DNA of 64,000 nt from Candidatus Binatia bacterium (GTDB lineage: Bacteria; Desulfobacterota; Binatia; HRBIN30): NCBI GenBank assembly GCA_026415395.1, contig JAOAHD010000007.1:310001-374000 (forward strand). Direction: 5' to 3'. Below, one piece after another: positions 28,815-37,746 of this stretch. How positions within the stretch are numbered: position 1 is the stretch's first letter; each line of letters starts with the position of its first letter. The notes beneath the pieces were generated by a model. It saw nothing but the letters and a program-made list of their open reading frames with translations, was not told where the DNA came from and ran no database searches. Position numbers and translations under genes: made by a program.

Positions 28815-30248
28815 TCAGCGAGTGAGTTGGCGGGTCGTGAAGCCGCGATCGCTGTACTGCAGGAGCACTTTCTTGCCGTTCACCAGCGTCTGCAGCGCGA
28901 CATCGCGGCCCCAGAGCTGGTGAACATATGCGAGCGTTTTCTCCGCGTACTCCAAGTGCAGGTCACGCCCATCGTGTTCGTGCACAAGCAGGAGCGTTCG
29001 CTGGTGCCCGAAGTCGGCGTCTTCGACCTTGATCACCGGCACATTGTTCATGCCTACCGATCGGATTAGGGTCTCTTTAATCTTGCGCCAGCCCTCGTCG
29101 TCGGCCACTTCGGTTACCACCCAATCGCTCCCGCGGGGCCGGTACTCAAAAAGGTTGAGTTCGCGTACGAGCCGCTCCGTCAGGTGCCGCCTCAAAAAAG
29201 AAGAATCGCGATCCGCGGCCCGTACAGAGAATATCTTTTCCATTCCCGATCGCGCGCCCGCTTCGAGATCCGCTTCCTCGTCGGCCTCCGGTTCCTCGTA
29301 GCGACGGTAAATGTCTTCCCAGATTTTCCACCCGACATGGTACGGGTTCAGACCGCCGGTAATGGGTCGCACCACTTGGTTGTGGCGGACGAGAAATTCC
29401 AAGTGCAAGTCCTGAGGGAGGCCGAGGCTTTCGAGGATCCGCTTGTGCCAAAAAGTAGCCCAACCCTCGTTCATGATTTTGGTTTCGATTTGCGGGATGA
29501 AGTACTGCGCCTCCTCATGCACGATCGTGAGTAAGTCCCGCTCCCACTCCTCCAGAAATGGATTGTGATCACGAATGAACAAGAGCAAGTCTTCCTCGGG
29601 TTCGAGCGGAAGTTTGTGCAGGTCCGGCATGTCGGTGGCCGGCCGTTTGTGTACCCGCGAGAAGGGATCCTGCGGTGGTTGTGCAGCTTCGAGCTTCCGC
29701 TGCCGCTGCTCTTCCTGGGAGAGTTTGCGAACGGCGAGATTGCGTCGGCACTGGAGCGAAAGAGCGTGAGCGGCATCGAGAACTTGCTCCACGCGATCGA
29801 CCCCGATGCTAGGCGATTCGATATACGACCGCACCCGCTGCCCGTGGCTCTTCATCATCCCGAGGACGTACTCGGGCCGAGTGGTGCGAAAGGTAAAGTT
29901 GTTTTTGAAGAAGTCGTTGTGAGCGTAGACATGCGCAATCGTCAGAATCTGCAACGAGAGCGTGTTGTCGCGCATGAGGTAGGCGAGCGCCGGATTCGAG
30001 TTAATTACCATTTCGTACGGCAGCCCGGAGACACCGTGGTCGTACAGAGTTTTTAGCTTCTCGTATGCCTTCCCGTACGACCAATGCGGGTAGTGCGAAG
30101 GCATCCCGGAGTAGGCCATGTAGCCGAGCATCTGATTATGGTCGCAAATCTCGAACTCTTGCGGAAAGCAGTCGAGCCCGAATTCCTCGACCTTCTCGCG
30201 AATCCGTCGATCCCACTCGATGAGATCCGTCAGATCGTAAGAGCGCAT
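28815..30248 (-). CDS. spoVR: SpoVR family protein
   Basis: The 477 residues begin with DLTDLIEWDRRI and contain EICDHNQMLGYMAYSGMPSHYPHWSYGK near 33, YEMVINSNPALAYLM near 78 and, near 250, VHEEAQYFIPQIETKIMNEGWATFWH, a His/Glu-rich stretch that looks like a metal site. Named for spore cortex formation in Bacillus, but in non-sporulating bacteria it is found with prkA and yeaH, as here. It starts 1 bp after the yeaH stop, so the two are co-translated. Biochemical function unknown. Confidence 0.94.
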   Translation of the reverse strand: MRSYDLTDLIEWDRRIREKVEEFGLDCFPQEFEICDHNQMLGYMAYSGMPSHYPHWSYGKAYEKLKTLYDHGVSGLPYEMVINSNPALAYLMRDNTLSLQILTIAHVYAHNDFFKNNFTFRTTRPEYVLGMMKSHGQRVRSYIESPSIGVDRVEQVLDAAHALSLQCRRNLAVRKLSQEEQRQRKLEAAQPPQDPFSRVHKRPATDMPDLHKLPLEPEEDLLLFIRDHNPFLEEWERDLLTIVHEEAQYFIPQIETKIMNEGWATFWHKRILESLGLPQDLHLEFLVRHNQVVRPITGGLNPYHVGWKIWEDIYRRYEEPEADEEADLEAGARSGMEKIFSVRAADRDSSFLRRHLTERLVRELNLFEYRPRGSDWVVTEVADDEGWRKIKETLIRSVGMNNVPVIKVEDADFGHQRTLLLVHEHDGRDLHLEYAEKTLAYVHQLWGRDVALQTLVNGKKVLLQYSDRGFTTRQLTR

Positions 30249-30249
30249 G

Positions 30250-31431
30250 TTACTCTCGCACTCGATCGCGAGCCAAAAACGCTTTGAAGCTCGGCCACAC
30301 GTCCTCTTTTCGTTCGATCAAGACCGTGTGGAAGTTATCCGCTCCGATGCGCCGGTAAAGCTGCAACATCGAGCTCTCGTAGTACCTCGATCCGAGCGGT
30401 TTGATTTCCCCATAACCGAACAAGTTGGACACCTTGCACAGCTCCTCCGCCAGCCGGAGCGCTGTCGGGTTATCGGCATCGAAGTTGTCGCCGTCGGAGC
30501 AGTGGAATGCGTAAATGTTCCACAGTGACGGGTGATAACGCTCTTGGATGATCTCGAGCGCCTTCTGGTAGGCTGAGGAAATGAACGTTCCTCCCGACTC
30601 CCCCTTGTGGAAAAATTCCTCCTCGGTCACCTCCCGCGCCTCGGTGTGATGGGCAATGAACACCAGCTCCACGTTGCGGTACTTGGCGCGCACAAACTGG
30701 TAGAGGAGGAAGAAAAAGCTCCGGGCCAAGTACTTTTTCATCGTGTCCATCGACCCGGATGTATCCATCATGCAAATGACCACAGCATTGGACTCTTCTT
30801 TGAGATCCGGAACCATGTGCCGGTAAGTCAGGTCGTCCTCGTGGAAAGGAAACCGATCCCCACCGACGAGCTCGGCGCGACGCTGGGAAGCCAGACGGCG
30901 CCGAACCTTTGATTTCACGGTGCGGCGCTTATCCAGGCGAATCCGCAGGCCAGCACGCCGATAACCTTTGCGTTTGAAGACGCGCTGCGCCGGTAACTCC
31001 CGTAGCTTGCGCCGCTCGAGGTCAGGAAGCTCCAGGTCTTCGAACATAATGTCCACGAGCTCATCGAGCGTGACGTCCGTCTCGTAATAGTCGATGCCGG
31101 GACGATCCCCCGCCCGCTCCGGCGGCCCTTGCTCTTCTCCTTCTCCGCGACGCAAAACCTGCCCGGGCTCCATCTGGCCCTCGCCTTGGCCGACTCCGGG
31201 CACGTTGTCACCATAAATGAAACGGTACTCTTTGATGCCCCGAATGGGCACCTTGATGATGCGGCTTCCGTCCTTCCCGATGATCGCCTCTTCGGCAACA
31301 ATGTCCGCAATGTTCTCGCGGATACACTGCCGTACCTTCTGGCGGTGGCGAAGCCGGTCTCCGGCAGCCCGGTCACTCCGTTCGGCGTCCGACGGATTGA
31401 ACGGACGAAAAATTGATTCTGGCAGCGGCAT
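30250..31431 (-). CDS. yeaH: YeaH/YhbH family protein (DUF444) with VWA-like domain
   Basis: The 393-residue partner of PrkA and SpoVR. The N-terminal 190 residues are charged and basic (SIFRPFNPSDAERSDRAAGD; later KRKGYRRAGLRIRLDKRRTVKSK). The C-terminal half has a von Willebrand A-like fold with a MIDAS motif MMDTSGSMD near 228, then FIAHHTEAREV and HCSDGDNFDADN near 330. Known family role: works with the PrkA kinase in starvation and stress responses; mechanism unclear. Confidence 0.93.
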   Translation of the reverse strand: MPLPESIFRPFNPSDAERSDRAAGDRLRHRQKVRQCIRENIADIVAEEAIIGKDGSRIIKVPIRGIKEYRFIYGDNVPGVGQGEGQMEPGQVLRRGEGEEQGPPERAGDRPGIDYYETDVTLDELVDIMFEDLELPDLERRKLRELPAQRVFKRKGYRRAGLRIRLDKRRTVKSKVRRRLASQRRAELVGGDRFPFHEDDLTYRHMVPDLKEESNAVVICMMDTSGSMDTMKKYLARSFFFLLYQFVRAKYRNVELVFIAHHTEAREVTEEEFFHKGESGGTFISSAYQKALEIIQERYHPSLWNIYAFHCSDGDNFDADNPTALRLAEELCKVSNLFGYGEIKPLGSRYYESSMLQLYRRIGADNFHTVLIERKEDVWPSFKAFLARDRVRE

Positions 31432-31491
31432 GGCTACGGCCTCCTTGGCTCAACCGGTAGAGCACGCAGCCGTTTGCGGGCGAAGCAGGGC

Positions 31492-31508
31492 CTGAGCCGT
31501 CGGCTCAG
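31492..31508 (-). promoter_or_regulatory. 8-bp inverted repeat at the prkA stop
   Basis: CTGAGCCG-T-CGGCTCAG straddles the prkA stop codon at the start of the 73-bp prkA-yeaH gap. In RNA it could fold and act as a 3'-end stabiliser or partial terminator, setting prkA above yeaH-spoVR. No T-run follows on the minus strand. Confidence 0.35.
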
Positions 31509-33445
31509 TCCTTCCACAAGTTGTTGGCGGCGTACTTGAGCACGACGTCCACGCAACTGTGGCAGTAGCCCTGGTTGAGAAGGTTTTGTACCATCGCATT
31601 GTACTTTTCCGTTTGCTCGGCGTCGCGCGTCCGTGCCTTGGTGATGATTCGGCTAATGTCGCGCACCGATGTCATGAGTTTTTTCTCGATCGCCTCCTTG
31701 AGCGGCTCGTAGCTCTGGTACGAGACTTTCTCGCCGCGCCGGCTTGCTGCCCAGAGGTAAGCGATCACTTCTTGACGGAATCCTTCGGCTGCTGAGCCGA
31801 TGATGGCAATTTGCTCCTCGATGGATTTTAGAAACGCCTCGTCCGGCTGCAGCTCCTCTTTGGTGTTCCGGTCTCGCACGCGGGTGCGGTTCACGAAAGC
31901 CTCGGCGTGGTCGAGGTAATTTTGAAACAGGGCCTCAGCCTGCTCTTGATACGAATAGACGAACGCCTTCGTGATTTCGCGCTCCAAAATGTCGAGGTAC
32001 TCTTTGTGCAGCGTATCCTGGAGGAACTCGAGATACTGCTTGCGCGTGTCGTCAGGCAGGTCGGCTTCCTTCGTCATTTGAATCAGCGCTTCACGGACAC
32101 TGATCGGATTAATGCAGTTCCCTTCGATGTTGTCGGACAGAGCGTTGTCCAACGCCTTCATAATGAAGCGCGTGGAGATACCGAACATGCCCTCGCGCTT
32201 GGCATCTTCGCGCAGCTCGCGAACATCGATCTTTTTCGTGCGGCCTTTCTCGATGACTTCCTCGCCATTGTACAGCTTGAGCTTGGTCATCAAGTCGCAC
32301 TTGGCGGTCGGCTCGAGGCGAGTGAGAATGGCGAACATCGAAGCGATTTCCAACGTGTGGGGCGCGATGTGCGCGCGGAAGTCCGAGTTGCGGAGGATCT
32401 TTTCGTAGATCTTTACCTCTTCGGACAGCCGCAAGTTGTACGGCACCTTGACCACGACGATCCGGTCCAGAATGGCCTCGTTCGTGTGGTCGGACTTGAA
32501 CTTCTGCCACTCTGCCTCGTTGGAGTGGGCGATGATCACCTCGTCTACGTACACCATGCCGTGCCGACCGGGCGCCGGAATTACCTTTTCCTGCGTGGCC
32601 GTGATCATCGCGTGCAGGTACTCAGTTTCGTTTTTGAACACCTCGATGAACTCGACGATCCCGCGGTTGCCGACGTTCAGCGCCCCGTTGAGGTCTAGCA
32701 CGCGCGGGTCGCCCTCGGAGTACAAGTCGAGCTTGGAGATGTCTTCGGAACCGATGAGCACCGAGGTGTCTTGATTGTTCGGGTCTACCGGCGGCACGAC
32801 GCCGATGCCGACGCGATTCCGTTTGGAGAAGGATCGCAACACGACCGGCACTTCTTCGTACTTCCCGCGGTATTCCTCTTTGAGCCGGAAACGGCACACG
32901 GGGCACAAGTCCCCTTCGATGTGCACGCCGAGCATCTTTTCGAACTCGCGGCGCAAGTGCCGCGGGAGCAAGTGCAAGGGCTCCTCGAACATCGGGCAGC
33001 CTTCGATGGCGTAAAATGGTGGGCTTTGCTCCAAACCGCGCTGGATGTGCTCCACCAGAGAGCTCTTGCCGGAACCGACCGGCCCCATGAGGTAAAGCAC
33101 TTGGCGGCTTTCTTCCCCCTTGAGTGCTGCAGCGTGAAAGTAGCGCACAATCTGCGCAATCACGCGCTCGATGCCAAAGAAGGAGTCCGCGAAGAAGTTG
33201 TAAATCTTGACCGGCTCGTCTTTGAAGAGTCGCTTCGTCCGCGGATCGTCCGTATCGAGCACATCACGCACGCCCGCCTGCATGATCATGTCGTAAATGC
33301 GGGCGTGAGCGAGTTTGGGAATCGTCGGATCTTGCTTGACCCGCTCGAGATAGTCGAGGAAAGTTCCCCGCCACTCCCTCGCTCCTCGTGCGGCCCTGTC
33401 CTCTTCGATCAATCGCTGAAAATGGGCTTTATCGTCATGCATCAT
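31505..33445 (-). CDS. prkA: PrkA AAA+ serine protein kinase (YeaG type)
   Basis: The 646 residues comprise an AAA+ core with Walker A LMGPVGSGKSSLVEH near 119 and Walker B-like GMVYVDEVIIAHSNEAEW near 293, followed by the C-terminal PrkA kinase-like region (GISTRFIMKALDNALSD; YLWAASRRGEKVSYQSYEPLKEAIEKKLM). CPVCRFRLKEEY near 181 looks like a small cysteine pair in an insert. First gene of prkA-yeaH-spoVR; AAGGAG lies upstream of the ATG pair at 33445/33442. In enterics this system answers nitrogen and stationary-phase stress. Confidence 0.95.
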   Translation of the reverse strand: MMHDDKAHFQRLIEEDRAARGAREWRGTFLDYLERVKQDPTIPKLAHARIYDMIMQAGVRDVLDTDDPRTKRLFKDEPVKIYNFFADSFFGIERVIAQIVRYFHAAALKGEESRQVLYLMGPVGSGKSSLVEHIQRGLEQSPPFYAIEGCPMFEEPLHLLPRHLRREFEKMLGVHIEGDLCPVCRFRLKEEYRGKYEEVPVVLRSFSKRNRVGIGVVPPVDPNNQDTSVLIGSEDISKLDLYSEGDPRVLDLNGALNVGNRGIVEFIEVFKNETEYLHAMITATQEKVIPAPGRHGMVYVDEVIIAHSNEAEWQKFKSDHTNEAILDRIVVVKVPYNLRLSEEVKIYEKILRNSDFRAHIAPHTLEIASMFAILTRLEPTAKCDLMTKLKLYNGEEVIEKGRTKKIDVRELREDAKREGMFGISTRFIMKALDNALSDNIEGNCINPISVREALIQMTKEADLPDDTRKQYLEFLQDTLHKEYLDILEREITKAFVYSYQEQAEALFQNYLDHAEAFVNRTRVRDRNTKEELQPDEAFLKSIEEQIAIIGSAAEGFRQEVIAYLWAASRRGEKVSYQSYEPLKEAIEKKLMTSVRDISRIITKARTRDAEQTEKYNAMVQNLLNQGYCHSCVDVVLKYAANNLWKD

Positions 33446-33556
33446 GGCTCATAAGCTCCTTGGCGTTTCCGCCTGATGCCCGCACTGTTTTTGTTTTTGG
33501 TCACCTACGTCATTCCGTCACTCGCTCTGCTCGTGCTTCTTCCTCTGCCGCCCCCA

Positions 33557-33586
33557 AGTATACTCGTCGGCAACAGGTCTGGGCAA
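33557..33586 (-). promoter_or_regulatory. candidate sigma70-type promoter of prkA
   Basis: On the minus strand TTGCCC (33586-33581), an 18-bp spacer, then TATACT (33562-33557), about 110 bp before the prkA start. The -10 matches consensus at five of six positions. Inferred from sequence only; a sigma54 site would have been expected by analogy with enterics and was not seen. Confidence 0.4.
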
Positions 33587-33931
33587 TGCGGAATTCTCCG
33601 GTGGAGGAGGCTGCAGCCTTGAGCGAGCAGCAACAACCAGAAGCACAGTGAGGAAGAACGGAAACAGTTTGGGCGCGACGTTGCACCAACCACCACCATC
33701 TCTTCCGCGACACGCATCGCTGTGTCGAGCCCTATCACCTATAAGCAGCCTTGGCAAGCGAGTTGGTGTTTCCTTATGTGACGGTGGGCCCACACCTTCG
33801 TGGTTTACATCGTGCGAATCGACTGCGGACGGGAATTGCAATGAGCAGGAAACGCCGAAGTGCGGCAGCTGCCCCAATTTGCAGGCACGATCTCCAATTG
33901 TTTGTTAAAGGGTGGCGCGGAGACTGCACTC
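33587..33931. other. gene-free stretch between prkA and the nitrilase-family gene
   Basis: This upstream region of two divergent operons has no recognisable gene and no core repeat word. The promoter of the nitrilase/nadE/rsmI genes should be here but I could not assign it. Confidence 0.35.
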
Positions 33932-34867
33932 ATGTCCGAATTGTTTCGCCGCGTTGCGATTGCGCAGGTTGCCCCGCGCTTGGGAGATGTGGAGCACAAC
34001 CTCACCTTGCTGGAACGAGGGGTACAGCAGGCCAGGGAGGCGCGTGCAGATCTCGTGGTGTTCCCCGAGCTGGCACTCACCGGTTACTTTCTTAAGGACA
34101 TGGTCTCTACAGTGGCGCTGCGGCGGGACGGTGCCGAGCTTCGGCGCTTGGCGGAGCTCAGTTGTGGAGTCGAGCTCATCGTCGGCTTGGTAGAGGAAAG
34201 CGAGGACTTTCGTTTCTTCAACAGCGCTCTTTACTTTCGCGACGGTGCCCTCGTCCACACGCACCGCAAGGTCTACTTGCCCACGTACGGCTTGTTCGAC
34301 GAGGCGCGTTACCTTGCGCGCGGGGACCGCATTCGCTGTTTCTCTTCCGCGTTGGGGCGCACGGCAATTTTAATTTGTGAGGACTTGTGGCATCCCTCCA
34401 CGGCCTACATCGCGGCGCTCGACGGGGCGCTGGCCATCGTCTGCCCTTCGAGCAGTCCGCTGCGCGGCATCTCTGAAGGTCGCGACCACGACGACAACGC
34501 CGCTTACTGGGAGCTCCTGAACAGCATGTATGCGCAAACGTTCGGTGTGTTTGTGGTGTACGCCAATCGTGTCGGCTTCGAAGACGGAGTTGGCTTCTGG
34601 GGAGGTTCGGAGATTGTGTCGCCGCTCGGCCAGCGCTTGGCAAAGGCAAAATACTACGAAGAGGATTTTATCGTGGCGGAGATCTCGTTGAAGGAGCCGC
34701 GCCGCCAGCGGATTGCCGCGCCGTTGTTGCGCGACGAGAACCTCGACCTCACGATCCGCGAGCTCGAGCGCATCCGCCGCTGCGGTGGCGCGCTCCGTTT
34801 GTCCGACGATGACGGTCGTGAGGCAGAAGACAGGAGCTGCAGCGATGAAGAAGGTTCCGACGAATAA
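33932..34867 (+). CDS. nitrilase-superfamily amidohydrolase, probable glutaminase partner of NadE
   Basis: The 311-residue carbon-nitrogen hydrolase has the full catalytic triad: E46 (FPELALTGY), K113 ([14 protein letters not shown]) and C149 (ILICEDLW). [16 protein letters not shown] and CEDLWHPS match the glutaminase domain found fused to NAD synthetase in glutamine-dependent enzymes. Its 3' end overlaps nadE by 23 bp, so the two parts of that enzyme seem to be separate, coupled genes here. ATG 33932 is the first start before the conserved region. The C-terminal 30 residues are acidic. Confidence 0.87.
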   Translation: MSELFRRVAIAQVAPRLGDVEHNLTLLERGVQQAREARADLVVFPELALTGYFLKDMVSTVALRRDGAELRRLAELSCGVELIVGLVEESEDFRFFNSALYFRDGALVHTHRKVYLPTYGLFDEARYLARGDRIRCFSSALGRTAILICEDLWHPSTAYIAALDGALAIVCPSSSPLRGISEGRDHDDNAAYWELLNSMYAQTFGVFVVYANRVGFEDGVGFWGGSEIVSPLGQRLAKAKYYEEDFIVAEISLKEPRRQRIAAPLLRDENLDLTIRELERIRRCGGALRLSDDDGREAEDRSCSDEEGSDE

Positions 34868-35738
34868 CGGCGAGCCGGCGGAATCAGTTCCCGGGACGCC
34901 CGCGCCCTCGCTCGCTTGCCCCGCGATTCCTGTGAACCCGCCTTTGCTTCGGCGGATCCTCACCGCGTTTATCGCCAATGAGGTCCGTAAGGTTGGGGTA
35001 GAACGGGTTGTGGTGGGCGTGTCCGGCGGGGTGGACTCCGCCCTGAGCTGCATGCTCGCTGCAGAAGCTCTTGGGCCCCACAATGTGTTGGCCATCAAGA
35101 TGCCTTACCGCACCTCCAGCCCGGAAAGCCGCGCGCATGCTGATCTCGTGATTGCCCGCGCGGGGGTGGAGTCGCTCGAAGTCGACATCACGCCGCAAAT
35201 CGACGCCTACTTTGCGCGCTTCCCCGAGGCGGACCGTGTACGCCGCGGAAATAAGATGGCGCGGGAGCGCATGACCATCCTCTATGACCACTCGGCTCGC
35301 TGGCATGCACTCGTGCTGGGTACGAGCAACAAAACCGAACTCTTGCTGGGCTACGGCACCCTGCATGGCGACATGGCGTCTGCCCTCAACCCCCTCGGAG
35401 ATTTGTACAAAAGCCAGGTGTGGGCTTTGGCGGAGCATGTTGGCGTGCCCCTCGAGATTGTCCGCAAGCAGCCGACGGCGGACTTGTGGGCAGGGCAGAC
35501 GGACGAAGGGGAATTAGGCTTTGGCTATCGCGAAGTCGATCGCCTGCTCTACTGCATGGTGGATTTGCGTTATTCGCGAGCGGAACTCGTTGCGGTTGGT
35601 TTTCCGGAAGCCTTCGTTCGTCGCGTCAGCGAGATGGTGCGCAACTCCCAGTTTAAAAGGCGGCTCCCGATCATCGCGAAGGTGTCGCAACGCACGATTG
35701 ACCGCGACTTTCGCTACGCCCGCGACTGGGGTGTGTAA
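34845..35738 (+). CDS. nadE: NAD+ synthetase (ATP-pyrophosphatase domain)
   Basis: Amidates deamido-NAD to NAD with ATP. It has 297 residues: about 35 linker residues, then [26 protein letters not shown] with the PP-loop SGGVDSA near 64, [31 protein letters not shown] near 137, [20 protein letters not shown] near 153 and [18 protein letters not shown] near 202. AGGAG precedes ATG 34845. Lacks the N-terminal glutaminase, which is supplied by the overlapping upstream gene. Confidence 0.94.
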   Translation: MKKVPTNNGEPAESVPGTPAPSLACPAIPVNPPLLRRILTAFIANEVRKVGVERVVVGVSGGVDSALSCMLAAEALGPHNVLAIKMPYRTSSPESRAHADLVIARAGVESLEVDITPQIDAYFARFPEADRVRRGNKMARERMTILYDHSARWHALVLGTSNKTELLLGYGTLHGDMASALNPLGDLYKSQVWALAEHVGVPLEIVRKQPTADLWAGQTDEGELGFGYREVDRLLYCMVDLRYSRAELVAVGFPEAFVRRVSEMVRNSQFKRRLPIIAKVSQRTIDRDFRYARDWGV

Positions 35739-35764
35739 CCCCAAGAAGGGGAGCAGCGCTCGCC

Positions 35765-36604
35765 ATGCCGCCCGGCAGCCTCTACGTGGTTGCGACTCCT
35801 CTCGGCAACCTCGAAGATATCACGTTGCGAGCTTTACGTGTTCTCAAGGAGGTCGACTGGGTTGCTGCCGAGGATACGCGCCACACGCGGAAATTGTTCT
35901 CCCACTACGGCATTCGCACGCCACTCATAGCGTATCACGACTGGGTGGAGCGGGAGAAAGCACCTCGTTTGGTCGAGCGCTTGGCGGGGGGAGAAAGTGG
36001 GGCGCTGGTCTCTGATGCCGGGACTCCAGGGCTCAGCGACCCAGGCTTCCATCTCGTGCGCTTCGCTTGGGCGGCGGGCGTGCGTGTGGTGCCGGTGCCG
36101 GGACCGTCTGCCGTGATCGCCGCGTTGTCCGCTGCCGGGCTGCCAGCGCAACGCTTCGTGTTCGAGGGATTTCTGCCAGCCCGCGCGAGCTCACGGCGAG
36201 CGCGGTTGCAGGAATTGGCAAACGAACCGCGAACCTTGGTGTTGTTCGAAACCGCGCGCCGGCTCGGCTCGACCCTCGAAGACATGGCGAACGTCTGGGG
36301 TGGGCGCACCGTCGTGATCGCCCGCGAGCTGACGAAACGATTCGAAGAGTTTTTGCGCGGGACGCCCGCTGAGCTGCTGCAGAAAATCGGCGAGCGCCGC
36401 CATGAAGTGCGCGGCGAAGTGACGATCGTCGCGGAAGGGGCGAGGCGCGCAGCTTGTGCACCAGCGGCGCCGCAGGATTGGCAAACCGCGCTTGCGGATT
36501 TGCTGGCGCGTGGCGTTTCTCTGCGCGATGCAGCAAGAAAGGTCGCACAGGAGTACGGGATCACGCGCCGCGAGGTGTATGCCTTCGGGCTCCGCCAGCA
36601 TTGA
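35765..36604 (+). CDS. rsmI: 16S rRNA (cytidine-1402 2'-O) methyltransferase
   Basis: A tetrapyrrole-methylase-fold SAM enzyme acting on the ribosomal P site. In 279 residues: LYVVATPLGNLEDITLRAL at the N-terminus, AAEDTRHTRKLFSHYGI near 34, ALVSDAGTPGLSDPG near 80, VVPVPGPSAVIAALSAAGLP near 104, FEGFLPA near 127 and VIARELTKRFEEFLRG near 180. AAGGGGAGC precedes the ATG. Gap to nadE is 26 bp, so it is probably the third gene of that operon. Confidence 0.95.
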   Translation: MPPGSLYVVATPLGNLEDITLRALRVLKEVDWVAAEDTRHTRKLFSHYGIRTPLIAYHDWVEREKAPRLVERLAGGESGALVSDAGTPGLSDPGFHLVRFAWAAGVRVVPVPGPSAVIAALSAAGLPAQRFVFEGFLPARASSRRARLQELANEPRTLVLFETARRLGSTLEDMANVWGGRTVVIARELTKRFEEFLRGTPAELLQKIGERRHEVRGEVTIVAEGARRAACAPAAPQDWQTALADLLARGVSLRDAARKVAQEYGITRREVYAFGLRQH

Positions 36605-36648
36605 TCCGTTGACGTCCTCGGCTCCCGGGGTCGGTTCGCACACGCGGG

Positions 36649-37605
36649 CTACGAGAAGAAACGCCGGGGATTTTGCACGAGCATTGTATCGATCTTGTCT
36701 TGACTGACCCCGGCATCACGGAGCCGAGGAAGGATGTCGGTGAATAGATAGGTGGGCCGCCAATGGGGGAGAACAGTTTCCGGTAAGGGTAGGGGCCGCC
36801 CGCGCCAGCACCACACGGAGTCGTGCGACAAAACAATTTGCTTCGCAAACCCGATGCCGAGCAGTCCGATGAGCGCGGCAAGCCGCAGCCGATCCGGCTG
36901 CACAATTTCAAGCCCAAAGCGATCGAAGCCGATCAAGCACCCGCGATCGAGCAAGTCGACGTGATACCGGAGATCGGCGGTGCCGCAACTGTGGCCGATG
37001 ATCACGTGCCGTAAATCCACGCCCTCGGCTGCGAAGATGTCGAGCTGCTCGCGCCCCATCGTGCCTTCATCGGTATGGGTCGTGATGGGAACGCCGGTAG
37101 CGCAGGAAGCCTGCGCGGCAGCGCGCAAGGTCATCTCTTCATAAGGAGTCACTTGGAGGGCGCCAGTGGCCGCCTTGATGATCCCAGGCTTGATGCCCGT
37201 GGAGCCAATTCCTTCGGTGAGTTCGCGCACGTATGCATCGCGAATCTCTTGCGTCGCATCGGCAAAGCGAGCGCGAAATTTGAAGTAGGACGGGGAGCCT
37301 TGGTCTTCCTTGTAGAGACCGGTCGCACACACGATGTGCACCCCGCTGTCTTGAGACACTCGCGCCATGAGCTCCACATCGCGCCCCAGGTCCATCGGAC
37401 AAGGGTCCACTAACGTGGTCACCCCGTGCGCTTTGATTTCGAGCATCCGCTCGGTGCACAGTTTGGCGAGCTCCGAGAGCGACGGTTGCGGGGCCGCCGC
37501 GTCATGTTCCCAGCCAGGCCAGCCAATGAGAAGGTGTTCGTGCATCAGCGTCACGCCGAGCTGATCGACAGGAACGGGACCGAGTACGGTTTGCACCGTG
37601 CGCAT
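36649..37605 (-). CDS. phosphotriesterase-family metal-dependent hydrolase
   Basis: The 318-residue amidohydrolase-superfamily protein is probably a lactonase or esterase rather than a true phosphotriesterase. Metal ligands are visible: H22 and H24 (TLMHEHLLIG), the bridging lysine K144 (IIKAATG), HTDEGTMG, IIGHSCGTAD and SHDSVW near 260. Start ATG 37605 is chosen because VQTVLGPV directly follows; the longer frame is not family-like, and no strong ribosome site is seen. It converges on rsmI and diverges from the Thr/Pro-rich gene. Confidence 0.86.
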   Translation of the reverse strand: MRTVQTVLGPVPVDQLGVTLMHEHLLIGWPGWEHDAAAPQPSLSELAKLCTERMLEIKAHGVTTLVDPCPMDLGRDVELMARVSQDSGVHIVCATGLYKEDQGSPSYFKFRARFADATQEIRDAYVRELTEGIGSTGIKPGIIKAATGALQVTPYEEMTLRAAAQASCATGVPITTHTDEGTMGREQLDIFAAEGVDLRHVIIGHSCGTADLRYHVDLLDRGCLIGFDRFGLEIVQPDRLRLAALIGLLGIGFAKQIVLSHDSVWCWRGRPLPLPETVLPHWRPTYLFTDILPRLRDAGVSQDKIDTMLVQNPRRFFS

Positions 37606-37746
37606 GCAGCACATGAGAACCCACGCGCGGAGACGAGTCAACTCGGGTCGCTCCGCACGCACAAGCTTCGATGGAAAGCTGCATTGCAAACGTTGGAACA
37701 CACAGGCATCAATGGTGCGTCTTAAGGAAAGCGGGGTCATTGCGGG

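Noticed and set aside
31447-31520. tRNA-like D-arm (GGCTCAACCGGTAGAGCA)
   Set aside because: No matching anticodon stem, T-arm or acceptor pairing follows; the resemblance is limited to one arm in the prkA-yeaH gap.
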